A stretch of 36,421 bases of DNA from IMG/VR virus record IMGVR_UViG_3300022934_000069, positions 1 to 36,421 of that record, one strand, 5' to 3'. This document shows, piece after piece, positions 19,780 through 27,806 of the stretch (within the stretch, counting starts at the first letter, position 1; each line of letters opens with the position of its first letter). A program made the position numbers and the translations under genes. Source of the stretch: a virus. The notes beneath the pieces were generated by a model, which did not search any database, was not told where the DNA came from, and saw nothing but the letters and a program-made list of their open reading frames with translations.

Positions 19780-19848
19780 ATGTACGGCAAATCCAAGGCC
19801 AAAGGCACCAAGGGCGTCAAAATGAAGTCCGGCAAGTATTGCGGCTAA
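19780..19848 (+). CDS. 22-aa Lys/Gly-rich peptide
   Basis: A short frame from 19780 encodes MYGKSKAKGTKG then VKMKSGKYCG. It lies exactly between its neighbours, one base after the preceding stop and one base before the portal start, with GTGGA upstream. Similar very short Lys/Gly-rich peptides are seen near the portal in related phages. It may bind packaged DNA. Confidence 0.5.
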   Translation: MYGKSKAKGTKGVKMKSGKYCG

Positions 19849-19849
19849 C

Positions 19850-21835
19850 ATGCTCGACCGCGAGGAAATCCGCGCCCGCGTAGGCGCTGAACTAGACGCC
19901 GCGATAGGCTACAGCGACAGCGAACTGTCCGCAGATCGCATTGAGGCGACCGAGTTCTATCTTGGCAAGCAGTTCAACGCCGTGCCGGACGGCAAGTCGT
20001 CTATCGTGGCGACCGAAGTGGCGGACGTGGTCGAACACCTTATGTCGTCGCTGCTGGAAGTGTTCATGCGCTCCGGCGAAATCTTCCGTTTCCTGCCACG
20101 GCACCCCGACGACGCCAGCAAAGCGGAAGCTGCGACCGTGCTGGTCAACAGCATCTTCGCCTCGCAGAACAACGGCTACCTGATCCTTAGCGACCTGATT
20201 AAAGACGCGCTGCTGTATAAGACCGGCGTAGCGCGCGCGTTCTTTGACACCGACATCACCTACGCGGTCGAAACCTACGAGGGGCTGACCGAACTCGACG
20301 TGGCTGCATTGGCCGATGATCCAGACGTCGAAGTGCTGGAAGCCGTGTCGATCAGCACAGACGCCGAACCAGCGCTGTTTGAAACCTTTGACGTACAGCT
20401 GCGCCGCACCCGCCGGGACAGCCGCATTAAGATCGAGAACGTCGCCCCGGAAGACTTCCTGTTCAGCCCGCAGGCCACGTCGGTCGAAGACGCCACGTTC
20501 TTGGCCATGCGGACCTACCAGACCGTCGGCGACCTCGTCTCGCAGGGCTACGACCGCGACGAGGTTGAGGCCCACGTTGGCCTTGGCGAGGGCTTCGACG
20601 AACAGGAAACGCAAGTACGCCACGACGAAATCGACGGCGGCAGCACGCACAACTACGCCCTGCGCAACAACGAACTGGTCCGCGTTGTCGAATCCTACAT
20701 GCCGCTGGACATGCACGAAACCGGCATTCCGACGCTGCATAAGGTGCTGACCATCGGCCAGTCCAACCACGTTCTGGACGTCGAGCCTGTAGACAACGCT
20801 CCGTTCGTATGCGCGACCCCGATCCGCGTCCCGCACCGGCTTGTTGGCCGCAGCGTTGCCGAAATGGTCACGGACATTCAGCGCGTGAAGTCCGTCGCCC
20901 TGCGCGGCGTGCTGGACAACCTGTACCTGACCAACGACGCCCGTGTTGCGGTTGTAGAAGGCCGCGTGAACCTCGACGACATGCTGCAGTCCCGCCCCGG
21001 CGGTATCGTACGCATGGACGCGCCGGGCATGGTGCAGCCGTTGCCAGTACCGCAAGTCGGCCCGCAGGGCATGTCGCTGCTTAACTACATGGATCAGGTC
21101 CGCGACCAGCGCACCGGCAGTAAAAACCTGCACCTCGACCCAGACGCACTGCAGTCCACGACCGCAGCTGGCGTAAACGCCGCGATCCAGGGCGGGCAGG
21201 CCAAAGCGCTTATGATCGCGCGGACCATCGCCGAAACCGGCATCCGGCCCATGGCGCAGTTGCTGCTGCAGTTGGCGATCAAGCACCTCGACGGGCCGCA
21301 GCAGGTCCGCGTAGGCGGCGACATGTTTGAAGCAATCGACCCGGCCAGCATCGACGTGTCGTTTGACGTAGACATTGACGTTGGCCTTGGCACCGGCCGC
21401 GACGCAGAGCGCATGTCCGCGCTACAGCAGATCGCCGGGCTACAGCGCGAAATCCTGCAGGAACTGGGCCTCGAAAACCCGGTCGTGTCGGTGGAGCAGT
21501 ACCTGTCCACGGTACGGCGACTTGGCATGATGGCGGGTATCAAAGACGTCGATACAATGTTCGCGACCGACCAGCAGTTGGCCGAGTTCCGTCAGATGCA
21601 GGCGCAGCAGCCGCCCAAGGAAGACCCGGAAGTTGCCCAGCGCAGGGCCGAGTTCGAGGCGGAAATCCAGCTGAAGCGCGAACAGCAAATCGCCGACCAC
21701 CAGTTGGAACGCGAAAAGCTCGAAGCCGAACTGGCCCTCAAACAGCAGGAAATGTCGGTCGAGCTTGAACTTCGCCGCGCGAAACTCGCCATGGGCGACG
21801 CGGCCGTATCCACGAATATCCCAGGCGTTGCATGA
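19850..21835 (+). CDS. Portal protein (SU10-like/podovirus type)
   Basis: This 661-residue protein starts right after the peptide gene. The N-terminus (ATEFYLGKQFNAVPDGKSSI, VATEVADVVEHLMSSLLEVF) is typical of large podovirus portals with a DUF/SU10_portal-like family pattern. The stem and crown region is helical (TGSKNLHLDPDALQSTTAAG, NAAIQGGQAKALMIARTIAE). The last 100 residues form a long coiled-coil (ELALKQQEMSVELELRRAKL). It forms the dodecameric DNA entry channel. The next gene overlaps its stop (ATGA). Confidence 0.9.
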   Translation: MLDREEIRARVGAELDAAIGYSDSELSADRIEATEFYLGKQFNAVPDGKSSIVATEVADVVEHLMSSLLEVFMRSGEIFRFLPRHPDDASKAEAATVLVNSIFASQNNGYLILSDLIKDALLYKTGVARAFFDTDITYAVETYEGLTELDVAALADDPDVEVLEAVSISTDAEPALFETFDVQLRRTRRDSRIKIENVAPEDFLFSPQATSVEDATFLAMRTYQTVGDLVSQGYDRDEVEAHVGLGEGFDEQETQVRHDEIDGGSTHNYALRNNELVRVVESYMPLDMHETGIPTLHKVLTIGQSNHVLDVEPVDNAPFVCATPIRVPHRLVGRSVAEMVTDIQRVKSVALRGVLDNLYLTNDARVAVVEGRVNLDDMLQSRPGGIVRMDAPGMVQPLPVPQVGPQGMSLLNYMDQVRDQRTGSKNLHLDPDALQSTTAAGVNAAIQGGQAKALMIARTIAETGIRPMAQLLLQLAIKHLDGPQQVRVGGDMFEAIDPASIDVSFDVDIDVGLGTGRDAERMSALQQIAGLQREILQELGLENPVVSVEQYLSTVRRLGMMAGIKDVDTMFATDQQLAEFRQMQAQQPPKEDPEVAQRRAEFEAEIQLKREQQIADHQLEREKLEAELALKQQEMSVELELRRAKLAMGDAAVSTNIPGVA

Positions 21836-22068
21836 ACGAGCGCGAATTTGTAGCGGGCGCGCAGCAGCTACTTCGCAGCGACGTCTGGGTTGAAATCGAA
21901 CGCATCATGCGGGAGCGCGCAATCGCGCGTTTTGAATCGTCGTCTGCGGCGGACGATGAAGCCCGTAGAGAGGCGTATCACGCGATAACCGCGATCAAAG
22001 CAATCCGCCGTGAACTCGAAAATCGAATAGCTAAATTAGAGCATGACGATAAGGCACCCAAAAAATGA
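21832..22068 (+). CDS. Small helical protein between portal and scaffold
   Basis: This 78-residue product overlaps both the portal stop and the scaffold start (ATGA). It is helical and highly charged (VWVEIERIMRERAIARFESS, AITAIKAIRRELENRIAKLE). Proteins of this size and shape are usual at this place in podovirus head operons. A role in head assembly or portal docking is inferred from position. Confidence 0.6.
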   Translation: MNEREFVAGAQQLLRSDVWVEIERIMRERAIARFESSSAADDEARREAYHAITAIKAIRRELENRIAKLEHDDKAPKK

Positions 22069-23069
22069 GCGACAACACCCTAAGCATGACCGAAGCGCTG
22101 GACCTGATCCGCGCCACTGCCCCAACAGATGAACCGACGCAGGACGCAGCACCGGCAGAAACGCCAGTCGAGCCGCCCGCAGAGGTCGAACCGGCAGCGT
22201 TGGAGGAAGATGCGCCAGTCGAGACTGCTGCGGAGGACGTTGAGGAACCGGAGCAGGCCGAAGAAGTTGAGGCTGAAGCCACGGCAGAGCCAGACACCGT
22301 AGAACTACCCGAACGGCTGATCCAAGCCGAAGACGGCACTTGGCAGATGCGGGTCGTGGTGGACGGCGAAGAGCGCACCCTTGCCATTGACGATGTGGTC
22401 GAAAATGTGCAAAAAAGGGAGGCAACAGAGAACCGCTTCAAAGAGGCCCAAGCACGGGCCAAAGAAGCGCGTGACCTGCAAAACCAGATGACCGCCGAGT
22501 TGCAGACCTACCAGCAAACGCTGATGCAAATGCAACAGGAACTACAGGCCGTTCAAGCCGCGAGCCAGCTCACACCAGAGCAAGAAGCCCAGTTGAGCGA
22601 AGCCGATCCAAAGGCCCTTCTACAGATCAAACGCCTGCAGGAAGCACGGGAGCAAAAGCTCGCGGAAATCCATCAGCAGCAGGCAGAAGCGTTCCAGCAG
22701 CAGGTCCAACACCAGGCCCAGCGCGCGATGGAACTAATGCCTGAGTGGTCTGACCCAGAGACGTTAAATCGCGAGCGACAAGGTATCGTAGACACGGCCC
22801 TCGCCGCAGGATTTTCCGCCGAAGAAATCAATCAACTTAACGACGCCCGGATGCTGCCGGTGTTTCGTGCTGCTTGGCAATACCAGCAAATGCAGCAGGG
22901 AGCCACGGACACGAAGCAGAAGCGCACCGCGCCGCGAGTTGTGAAACGTAAAGCGCCTGTCGCTGCAGAGCCTGTGAAGTCGAAACGCCAACGCGAAGCG
23001 ATGCAGAAACTCAGCAAGACCGGCAAATTCAATGATGCTCTGGACGCGCTTGTAGCCCGTCGGGGCTAA
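22065..23069 (+). CDS. Scaffolding protein
   Basis: This 334-residue protein lies between portal and capsid. The first 90 residues are acidic and Pro/Ala/Glu-rich (PAEVEPAALEEDAPVETAAE). Residues about 125-230 form a long Gln/Glu-rich coiled coil (QMTAELQTYQQTLMQMQQEL, LAEIHQQQAEAFQQQVQHQA). The C-terminus is basic (KRTAPRVVKRKAP; SKRQREAMQKLSKTGKFNDA), as in scaffolds that bind coat protein through a basic end. It would guide procapsid assembly and leave before or during packaging. No protease signature is present. Confidence 0.8.
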   Translation: MSDNTLSMTEALDLIRATAPTDEPTQDAAPAETPVEPPAEVEPAALEEDAPVETAAEDVEEPEQAEEVEAEATAEPDTVELPERLIQAEDGTWQMRVVVDGEERTLAIDDVVENVQKREATENRFKEAQARAKEARDLQNQMTAELQTYQQTLMQMQQELQAVQAASQLTPEQEAQLSEADPKALLQIKRLQEAREQKLAEIHQQQAEAFQQQVQHQAQRAMELMPEWSDPETLNRERQGIVDTALAAGFSAEEINQLNDARMLPVFRAAWQYQQMQQGATDTKQKRTAPRVVKRKAPVAAEPVKSKRQREAMQKLSKTGKFNDALDALVARRG

Positions 23070-23090
23070 TACGCGAAAGGAGCCATTACA

Positions 23091-24092
23091 ATGGCTGTTG
23101 TATCCACCGCAAATGCGATTGGCGCACGGGAATCCCTCGCCGACGTAATTTATCGTATCGACCCAGACGAGGTTCCCGTACTGTCCTCGCTTAAAAAGGG
23201 TACTCGCAAAAACACGCTTTTCGACTGGCAGGTGCAGGAGCTGGCCGCTGCTGACGCGACCAACGCACAAGCCGAAGGCGCGACCATTTCGTCTTACAAT
23301 GACAACCTGACGACCCGTCTGCAGAACCAGATGCAGATTGCGTACAAGGCGTTCAAAGTAAGCGATACCATCGACGCTGTTGACACCGCAGGCCGTGAAC
23401 GTGAATCCGCGTACCAGTCTCTGCTGGCCGGTATCACCCTGCGCCGAGACATCGAAAAAATCCTGACCAGCGACCAAGCCAAGTCCACTTCGGGCAACCG
23501 CAAGGCCGCTACTCTGTCGTCGTGGATCACCAACACCAGCCTTGGCGCTTCCGCCACTGCAAACGGCTCGTTCACCGGCGACGGCTCGGACCTGCCAATC
23601 ACCGACGCGACTACTGACGCTGGGTCTGACGGCATTGCCGACGACTGGGGCACTCCACGCGCCCTGTCGGTGGACCTTCTTGAAACCGTAATGCAGGCTG
23701 CGTTTGAAGACGGCGGCAACCCATCCCTGATGGTCATGTCTCCTGTTCAGAAGCGTAAGTTCTCCGCAGCGACCATTACCAACAACGACACCATTAACAA
23801 CCAGGTCAACATGACTACTCCAAAGGCGGCAACCGCTGTCTCGGCTGTGTCTGTGTTCCTGTCCGACTTCGGCCAGCTCGAAGCAGTTGTTGACCGGTTC
23901 ATGCCTAACGAACGCGTATACCTGCTTGACCCAGAGTTCGCAGAATATGTGACCCTGCCAGGTCGTGATTTCGTCAAGCAAGACCTCGCAAAAGAAGGCG
24001 ACAGCACCCGTGGCTTCGTCCTTAGCGAGTTCTCGATGCAGGTCTCGGCTCCAAAGGCGCACGGCGCAATCTACGCGCTGACCAACTCCTAA
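23091..24092 (+). CDS. Major capsid protein (SU10/DUF5309-like HK97 fold)
   Basis: This 333-residue protein has a strong Shine-Dalgarno (AAAGGAG). It starts with residues typical of SU10-like capsids (SLADVIYRIDPDEVPVLSSL, KKGTRKNTLFDWQVQELAAA). The middle holds QMQIAYKAFKVSDTIDAVDT and RRDIEKILTSDQAK, and the end VYLLDPEFAEYVTLPGRDF and SEFSMQVSAPKAHGAIYAL. This matches the phage capsid family DUF5309/SU10. It builds the icosahedral head. A hairpin after the stop may let this gene be expressed more strongly than its neighbours. Confidence 0.9.
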   Translation: MAVVSTANAIGARESLADVIYRIDPDEVPVLSSLKKGTRKNTLFDWQVQELAAADATNAQAEGATISSYNDNLTTRLQNQMQIAYKAFKVSDTIDAVDTAGRERESAYQSLLAGITLRRDIEKILTSDQAKSTSGNRKAATLSSWITNTSLGASATANGSFTGDGSDLPITDATTDAGSDGIADDWGTPRALSVDLLETVMQAAFEDGGNPSLMVMSPVQKRKFSAATITNNDTINNQVNMTTPKAATAVSAVSVFLSDFGQLEAVVDRFMPNERVYLLDPEFAEYVTLPGRDFVKQDLAKEGDSTRGFVLSEFSMQVSAPKAHGAIYALTNS

Positions 24093-24104
24093 TCGGGGGA
24101 CGGG

Positions 24105-24135
24105 CGGGGCGGCTGTAGTGGTCGCCCCGTTCTCT
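24105..24135 (+). terminator. Post-capsid hairpin, partial terminator
   Basis: CGGGGCG (24105-24111) pairs exactly with CGCCCCG (24123-24129) around an eleven-base loop and is followed by TTCTCT. It lies between the capsid gene and the next structural genes, where partial termination would raise the capsid dose. Confidence 0.6.
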
Positions 24136-24140
24136 ACAAA

Positions 24141-24461
24141 ATGACAGTCAAAACCCTAAGCGAAACTACCGATAAAAAGACGGTAGTCCGTGAAAACGAT
24201 GAAGGTTTTGTAACCGACATTTTCACGATCCAAAAAGTCGATCCGCTGCTGGCGGCAAACCGTGACCTACGGAACGCCGAAAAGCAGTCCATGATTGGCA
24301 ACACCCAGCGGCATATGAAGCACGTCGCTGACATACCCTCGACGCTCTACTACGACCTAGTGGGCAAGCACGGCACGCCGAAAGAAAACCCGCGTTTCTG
24401 GAAGGCTTGGCTTAACGACTACGACAACCGGTTCTTTAGGACGTCGGAAGGCACGATATGA
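24141..24461 (+). CDS. Structural protein of unknown function (106 aa)
   Basis: This protein follows the capsid in the head operon. A beta-like N-terminus (KKTVVRENDEGFVTDIFTIQ) is followed by a helical stretch (LLAANRDLRNAEKQSM) and FWKAWLNDYDNRFFRTSEG at the end. The GKHGTPKENPRFWKAWLND pattern occurs at this place in other marine podoviruses. Overlap with the adaptor gene (ATGA) indicates coupling. It may be a head decoration or head-completion protein. Confidence 0.6.
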   Translation: MTVKTLSETTDKKTVVRENDEGFVTDIFTIQKVDPLLAANRDLRNAEKQSMIGNTQRHMKHVADIPSTLYYDLVGKHGTPKENPRFWKAWLNDYDNRFFRTSEGTI

Positions 24462-25093
24462 ACACCTACGCCACGCTGCAGTCGTTCGTCGCTGATTTCT
24501 TGGCCCGGGACGACCTGACCACGCAAATCAAGACGTTTATCAGCTTGGCGGAACAACGCATGTCCCGCGAACTCGACATCGCCCTGCTCGAACGCGTCGC
24601 CCGCGCCACGGCTATCGCAAACCAGCAGTTCGTGTCGCTGCCAACCGATCTGCGCAGCATCCGCGAGGTTGCGACGATTGCCGCTGACGGCACACGGGTC
24701 GCGCTGCAGTACCTGACCCCGGCGCAGTTGGACGCTCGCAAGCGCGACGGCAGCACGCCTAGCAAGATCGAGCAGTACACGATCACGGCCAACGACTTGG
24801 AGCTGTACGCCCCACCGACCGACACGACGACGCTGGAAATCGTCTACAATGAGGGTCTCGACGAGCTGTCGGACAGCAACACGACAAACACGCTGCTGAC
24901 GCGCCACGGCGACGCGTATCTGCACGGCACGTTAAAGGCCGCGTTTGATTTTCTGCAGGACGAGCAGCGTAGCGTGTACCACGACGCGCAGTTTACGCGA
25001 TGCCTCGCCGAAATAGACCGCGACAGCGACAAGCAGCGGTTCGGCAGCAACGACCTGCAAATCCGCAGAGCGCCAGAAAACAGTGTCTACTGA
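24458..25093 (+). CDS. Head-tail adaptor protein (gp4/SU10 adaptor-like)
   Basis: This 211-residue protein begins with ATLQSFVADFLARDDLTTQI and a helical IKTFISLAEQRMSRELDIAL. It continues with QQFVSLPTDLRSIREVATIA and SKIEQYTITANDLELYAPPT, ending in a helical domain (YLHGTLKAAFDFLQDEQRS). This arrangement is characteristic of podovirus head-tail adaptors that dock under the portal. Its end overlaps the next gene by 11 bases. Confidence 0.75.
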   Translation: MNTYATLQSFVADFLARDDLTTQIKTFISLAEQRMSRELDIALLERVARATAIANQQFVSLPTDLRSIREVATIAADGTRVALQYLTPAQLDARKRDGSTPSKIEQYTITANDLELYAPPTDTTTLEIVYNEGLDELSDSNTTNTLLTRHGDAYLHGTLKAAFDFLQDEQRSVYHDAQFTRCLAEIDRDSDKQRFGSNDLQIRRAPENSVY

Positions 25094-25340
25094 AACTCAG
25101 ACCGTACCGCTTGAAGCGCTCCGCGACGTGCCGCTGGACAGCTTCCCGGCAACGCTCGACGGGGTCGTGATTGACGACGTGGGCCTCGACGGCATGACCG
25201 ACAACATGCTGTTCCTGCTTGGCTTCGAGTACACCGACCCAGCGCGCGACGCTGCCACGTTCGTAGCCCACGCCCGTAGCGACGCTGGGGTTTGGACGGA
25301 ACAGACCCGCACCACCGCCACATGGACAGACCCACGATGA
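25083..25340 (+). CDS. Small protein between adaptor and tail hub
   Basis: This 85-residue product uses a GTG start inside the end of the adaptor gene, and its stop overlaps the ATG of the next (ATGA). It is acidic (VPLEALRDVPLDSFPATLDG, VVIDDVGLDGMTDN). The C-terminus is aromatic and Thr-rich (GVWTEQTRTTATWTDPR). Couplings on both sides argue for a real gene. It is probably a virion connector or collar component. No family is recognised. Confidence 0.55.
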   Translation: MSTETQTVPLEALRDVPLDSFPATLDGVVIDDVGLDGMTDNMLFLLGFEYTDPARDAATFVAHARSDAGVWTEQTRTTATWTDPR

Positions 25341-26863
25341 TTGATTTTGGGGCGTGGCTGCCTGACCAGCCGTCATTGGGCAACCCCGGCATCGCGACGC
25401 TGGTAAACGGCTTCCCAGCACTGCGCGGCGTCAAGTCTGTCCCCAGCGCGTCGGTCGTAACGCAGCCGCAGCAGTCTACCGGCAACCCCGCCGCAGACAG
25501 TGCCATGCCGACGATTGTAGGTATGCACTCGACCGCAGTTGTAAGCTCCGGCGCGTTGGACGTGCGTATGTACGTCGGCACCGGCACGCGTCTGCTGAAG
25601 CTTGACCCCAGCAGCAAAAAGTTCACGCAGTTCTCGACCGGCGACCTGACGTATTCCGCAGTGCAACGGTGGCGGTTCGCCGAGTTCGCCACGACCGGCG
25701 GCACCCGCAACGCCTACGCTGCAGGCGGCAGCGGCGTCACGCTGCAGAGCTTCCCCGTAGACGGCACTACCGCCCCAGCGGCCGTAAGCGGCGCACCCAA
25801 CGCCACACACTTGGCTGTAGTCGGCCGCTTCCTTGTGTGCGGCAACACAGGCAATTCCGAAGCGGAAGTCCGGTGGTCACAGATTGACGACGCCAACAGC
25901 TGGACGATTGGCACAAACCAAGCCGACGCACAGATTTTGGCCGACGCGTCGGAAATCACCGGCATGGCAGGCGGCGAGACAGGCACGATCCTGACCCGCG
26001 AAGGCATCTACCGCATGCAGTATGTCGGCGCGCCGCTGGTGTTTACGTTCGACAAAGTCAGCAACCGCGGCTGCGAGTTTGCTGGGTCGGTTGCGTCGCG
26101 GAGCGCCGACGAGGTGTACTTCCTCAACGAGGACGGGTTCCAGCGCTACGCTGGTGGGCAGGTGCAGAACATCGGCGCTGAGCGCGTAAACGACTTTTTC
26201 TTCCGCGACTTTGACCGTGCAAACGCCAGCAACCTTTCCTGCGTTATTGACCCGGCGCGCAGCTTGGTCGTGTGGTCGTACGGCTCGCTTAACAGTTCCG
26301 GCGAAAACGACAGCCTGATCGTCTACGACTTTACGCTGGATCGCTGGGGTTTCGCACGGGTCCAGCACCAGACGGTCGGCACCATGCGCCAGCTCGGCGT
26401 GACGCTGGAATCTCTCGACACAGCCGCAGACGGCAGCGCGCAGACGCTGGAAGACCTGACCCTGTCGCTGGACTCCCCGACCTACGCTGGCGGCACGTCT
26501 TCGCTGGCGTTGGCGCAGACGACCGACGACGGGTCCGTTGTCGCTACACTGTCCGGCACACCGCTGGACCTGACGCTGCAGACCGGCGAGTTTGAACCCG
26601 TCGAACAGCAGTATGTTTTGGTGCGCGGCATCTATCCGCACATCGACGCGCAGGACGCTACGTCCACCGTAAGCTGCGCCGTTGGGTCACGCACCCGCCA
26701 GACCGACGCGCTTTCATTTGCGGCGTCTACAGCGGTCAACAGCACGAACCTGATTCCGGCCCGCAAGACCGGTCGGTACTTTGCGCTGCAGTTCACCGCG
26801 ACCGGCGACTGGTCAAACGCCCACGGCTTTAGCGCCGACTTTGTACCGCAGGGTCGCCGATGA
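25337..26863 (+). CDS. Tail hub / DNA stabilisation-like protein (P22 gp10-like)
   Basis: This 508-residue protein starts at the ATG overlapping the previous stop. It is a beta-propeller-like virion protein: N-terminus MIDFGAWLPDQPSLGNPGIA, a middle with FLVCGNTGNSEAEVRWSQID, DANSWTIGTNQADAQILADA and TGTILTREGIYRMQYVGAP, and DRWGFARVQHQTVGTMRQLG near the end. These features recur in podovirus tail-hub proteins comparable to P22 gp10. It probably closes the head and forms the tail platform. Its stop overlaps the next start. Confidence 0.7.
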   Translation: MIDFGAWLPDQPSLGNPGIATLVNGFPALRGVKSVPSASVVTQPQQSTGNPAADSAMPTIVGMHSTAVVSSGALDVRMYVGTGTRLLKLDPSSKKFTQFSTGDLTYSAVQRWRFAEFATTGGTRNAYAAGGSGVTLQSFPVDGTTAPAAVSGAPNATHLAVVGRFLVCGNTGNSEAEVRWSQIDDANSWTIGTNQADAQILADASEITGMAGGETGTILTREGIYRMQYVGAPLVFTFDKVSNRGCEFAGSVASRSADEVYFLNEDGFQRYAGGQVQNIGAERVNDFFFRDFDRANASNLSCVIDPARSLVVWSYGSLNSSGENDSLIVYDFTLDRWGFARVQHQTVGTMRQLGVTLESLDTAADGSAQTLEDLTLSLDSPTYAGGTSSLALAQTTDDGSVVATLSGTPLDLTLQTGEFEPVEQQYVLVRGIYPHIDAQDATSTVSCAVGSRTRQTDALSFAASTAVNSTNLIPARKTGRYFALQFTATGDWSNAHGFSADFVPQGRR

Positions 26864-27159
26864 CGCTGCAGACAACAAAGCTCCCGCCACAAGGCGGCAC
26901 GGCGCGAGACATCGCCACGGCGGTGAACCAAGCCCTCGACGGAAAGCTCGCCTGCGTTGGCACGGCGGCCATACCGTCTGGTAGCACGCAGCTACAGGTC
27001 GTTGATCCGCTGGTAACAGCAGGTTCGGCCGTTCTGCTGGTCCCAACATCCACAGACGCACGCGACGCCACCGTCGCTATTACCGATGGCAGTTTTACCG
27101 TCACGTTTGCCTTCGCCACTACAGGAGCAGGAACGCTTACCTATGCCGTCCTGGGTTAG
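26860..27159 (+). CDS. Small beta-rich virion protein (99 aa)
   Basis: The start overlaps the hub stop. After LPPQGGTARDIATAVNQALD the protein is a regular beta-sandwich-like sequence (GSTQLQVVDPLVTAGSAVLL, VAITDGSFTVTFAFATTGAG). Such small beta proteins next to the tail hub often decorate the tail or the fibre joint. No specific family is recognised. Its end overlaps the next gene by 17 bases. Confidence 0.55.
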   Translation: MTLQTTKLPPQGGTARDIATAVNQALDGKLACVGTAAIPSGSTQLQVVDPLVTAGSAVLLVPTSTDARDATVAITDGSFTVTFAFATTGAGTLTYAVLG

Positions 27160-27373
27160 TTTCCCCGTGATCCCCGGAGCCTCGTATGTCCAAATCAAAG
27201 ACCCCGACATCACCAACACAAGCCGCATCGAAATCGCCAAAGTCACAGCAGACACCCGGGACGCCACGGTCTCGAAGCAGGCGGAAGGCCGTTGCACGAT
27301 CACGTTCAAAGAACCGGTCCGGCAACAACAATATGTCCGCTACAAAGTACGAAATTCTGCCGGTACGGCCTGA
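27143..27373 (+). CDS. Small tail-linked protein (76 aa)
   Basis: The start is the ATG at 27143; the frame extends further upstream, but only inside the previous gene. The product (IPGASYVQIKDPDITNTSRI, FKEPVRQQQYVRYKVRN) is beta-rich. The 41-base overlap with the next gene suggests dense packing. No function is recognised. Confidence 0.45.
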   Translation: MPSWVSFPVIPGASYVQIKDPDITNTSRIEIAKVTADTRDATVSKQAEGRCTITFKEPVRQQQYVRYKVRNSAGTA

Positions 27374-27806
27374 CGTTCTGCCGTCCGTCTGGGGCTTGGT
27401 CGCTCCGCATCTGCAGCGCGCAATCGACGTCTGCCACGGCCGCATCACGCTAGAGCAAGTCGCCGCCGCTGCGCTTGAAGGCGAGTACCTAGTCTGGGTT
27501 GTTACAAACGTATCTTCTGGTACAATTGTCGCTGCGTATACCACGCGTCTTGGTTCCTACCCGAACCGCAACGCCCTCGCTGTCGATTTGGTCGGCGGCT
27601 CAGAGCTAAGCCGTTGGGTCGAGCAGGCTTTCCAAAAAATAGAACAGCACGCACGCCGGTGTGATTGCGACCTGATCGAAGGCTTTGGCCGTCCCGCATG
27701 GGGGCGGATATTGGCCCGAGACGGCTGGGAACCGGCGTATACGACCTATCACAAGGAACTTCGCAGTGAGTCTAGGCAAGGGCAGCAAGAAGCCCAAAAC
27801 GACTGA
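27333..27806 (+). CDS. GNAT-like phage protein
   Basis: This 157-residue protein is called from the ATG at 27333 rather than the far upstream frame start, because the upstream residues are low-complexity basic sequence in the overlap region. It has EGEYLVWVVTNVSSGTIVAA with a second strand, then VEQAFQKIEQHARRCDCDLI and EGFGRPAWGRILARDGWEPA. This is the pattern of the GNAT-like proteins seen in podovirus tail and internal-core operons. It may have lost acetyltransferase activity, since no clear acetyl-CoA (R/Q-x-x-G-x-G/A) loop is seen. Confidence 0.6.
   Translation: MSATKYEILPVRPDVLPSVWGLVAPHLQRAIDVCHGRITLEQVAAAALEGEYLVWVVTNVSSGTIVAAYTTRLGSYPNRNALAVDLVGGSELSRWVEQAFQKIEQHARRCDCDLIEGFGRPAWGRILARDGWEPAYTTYHKELRSESRQGQQEAQND

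Noticed and set aside
19892-21286. Long open frame (464 codons) on the minus strand opposite the portal gene
   Set aside because: It lies fully inside the well-supported portal gene, lacks a Shine-Dalgarno and encodes Val/Gln/His-rich composition typical of antisense frames in GC-rich DNA.
22764-24062. 432-codon minus-strand frame opposite scaffold and capsid
   Set aside because: It is antisense to two confidently identified structural genes and has no domain resemblance.
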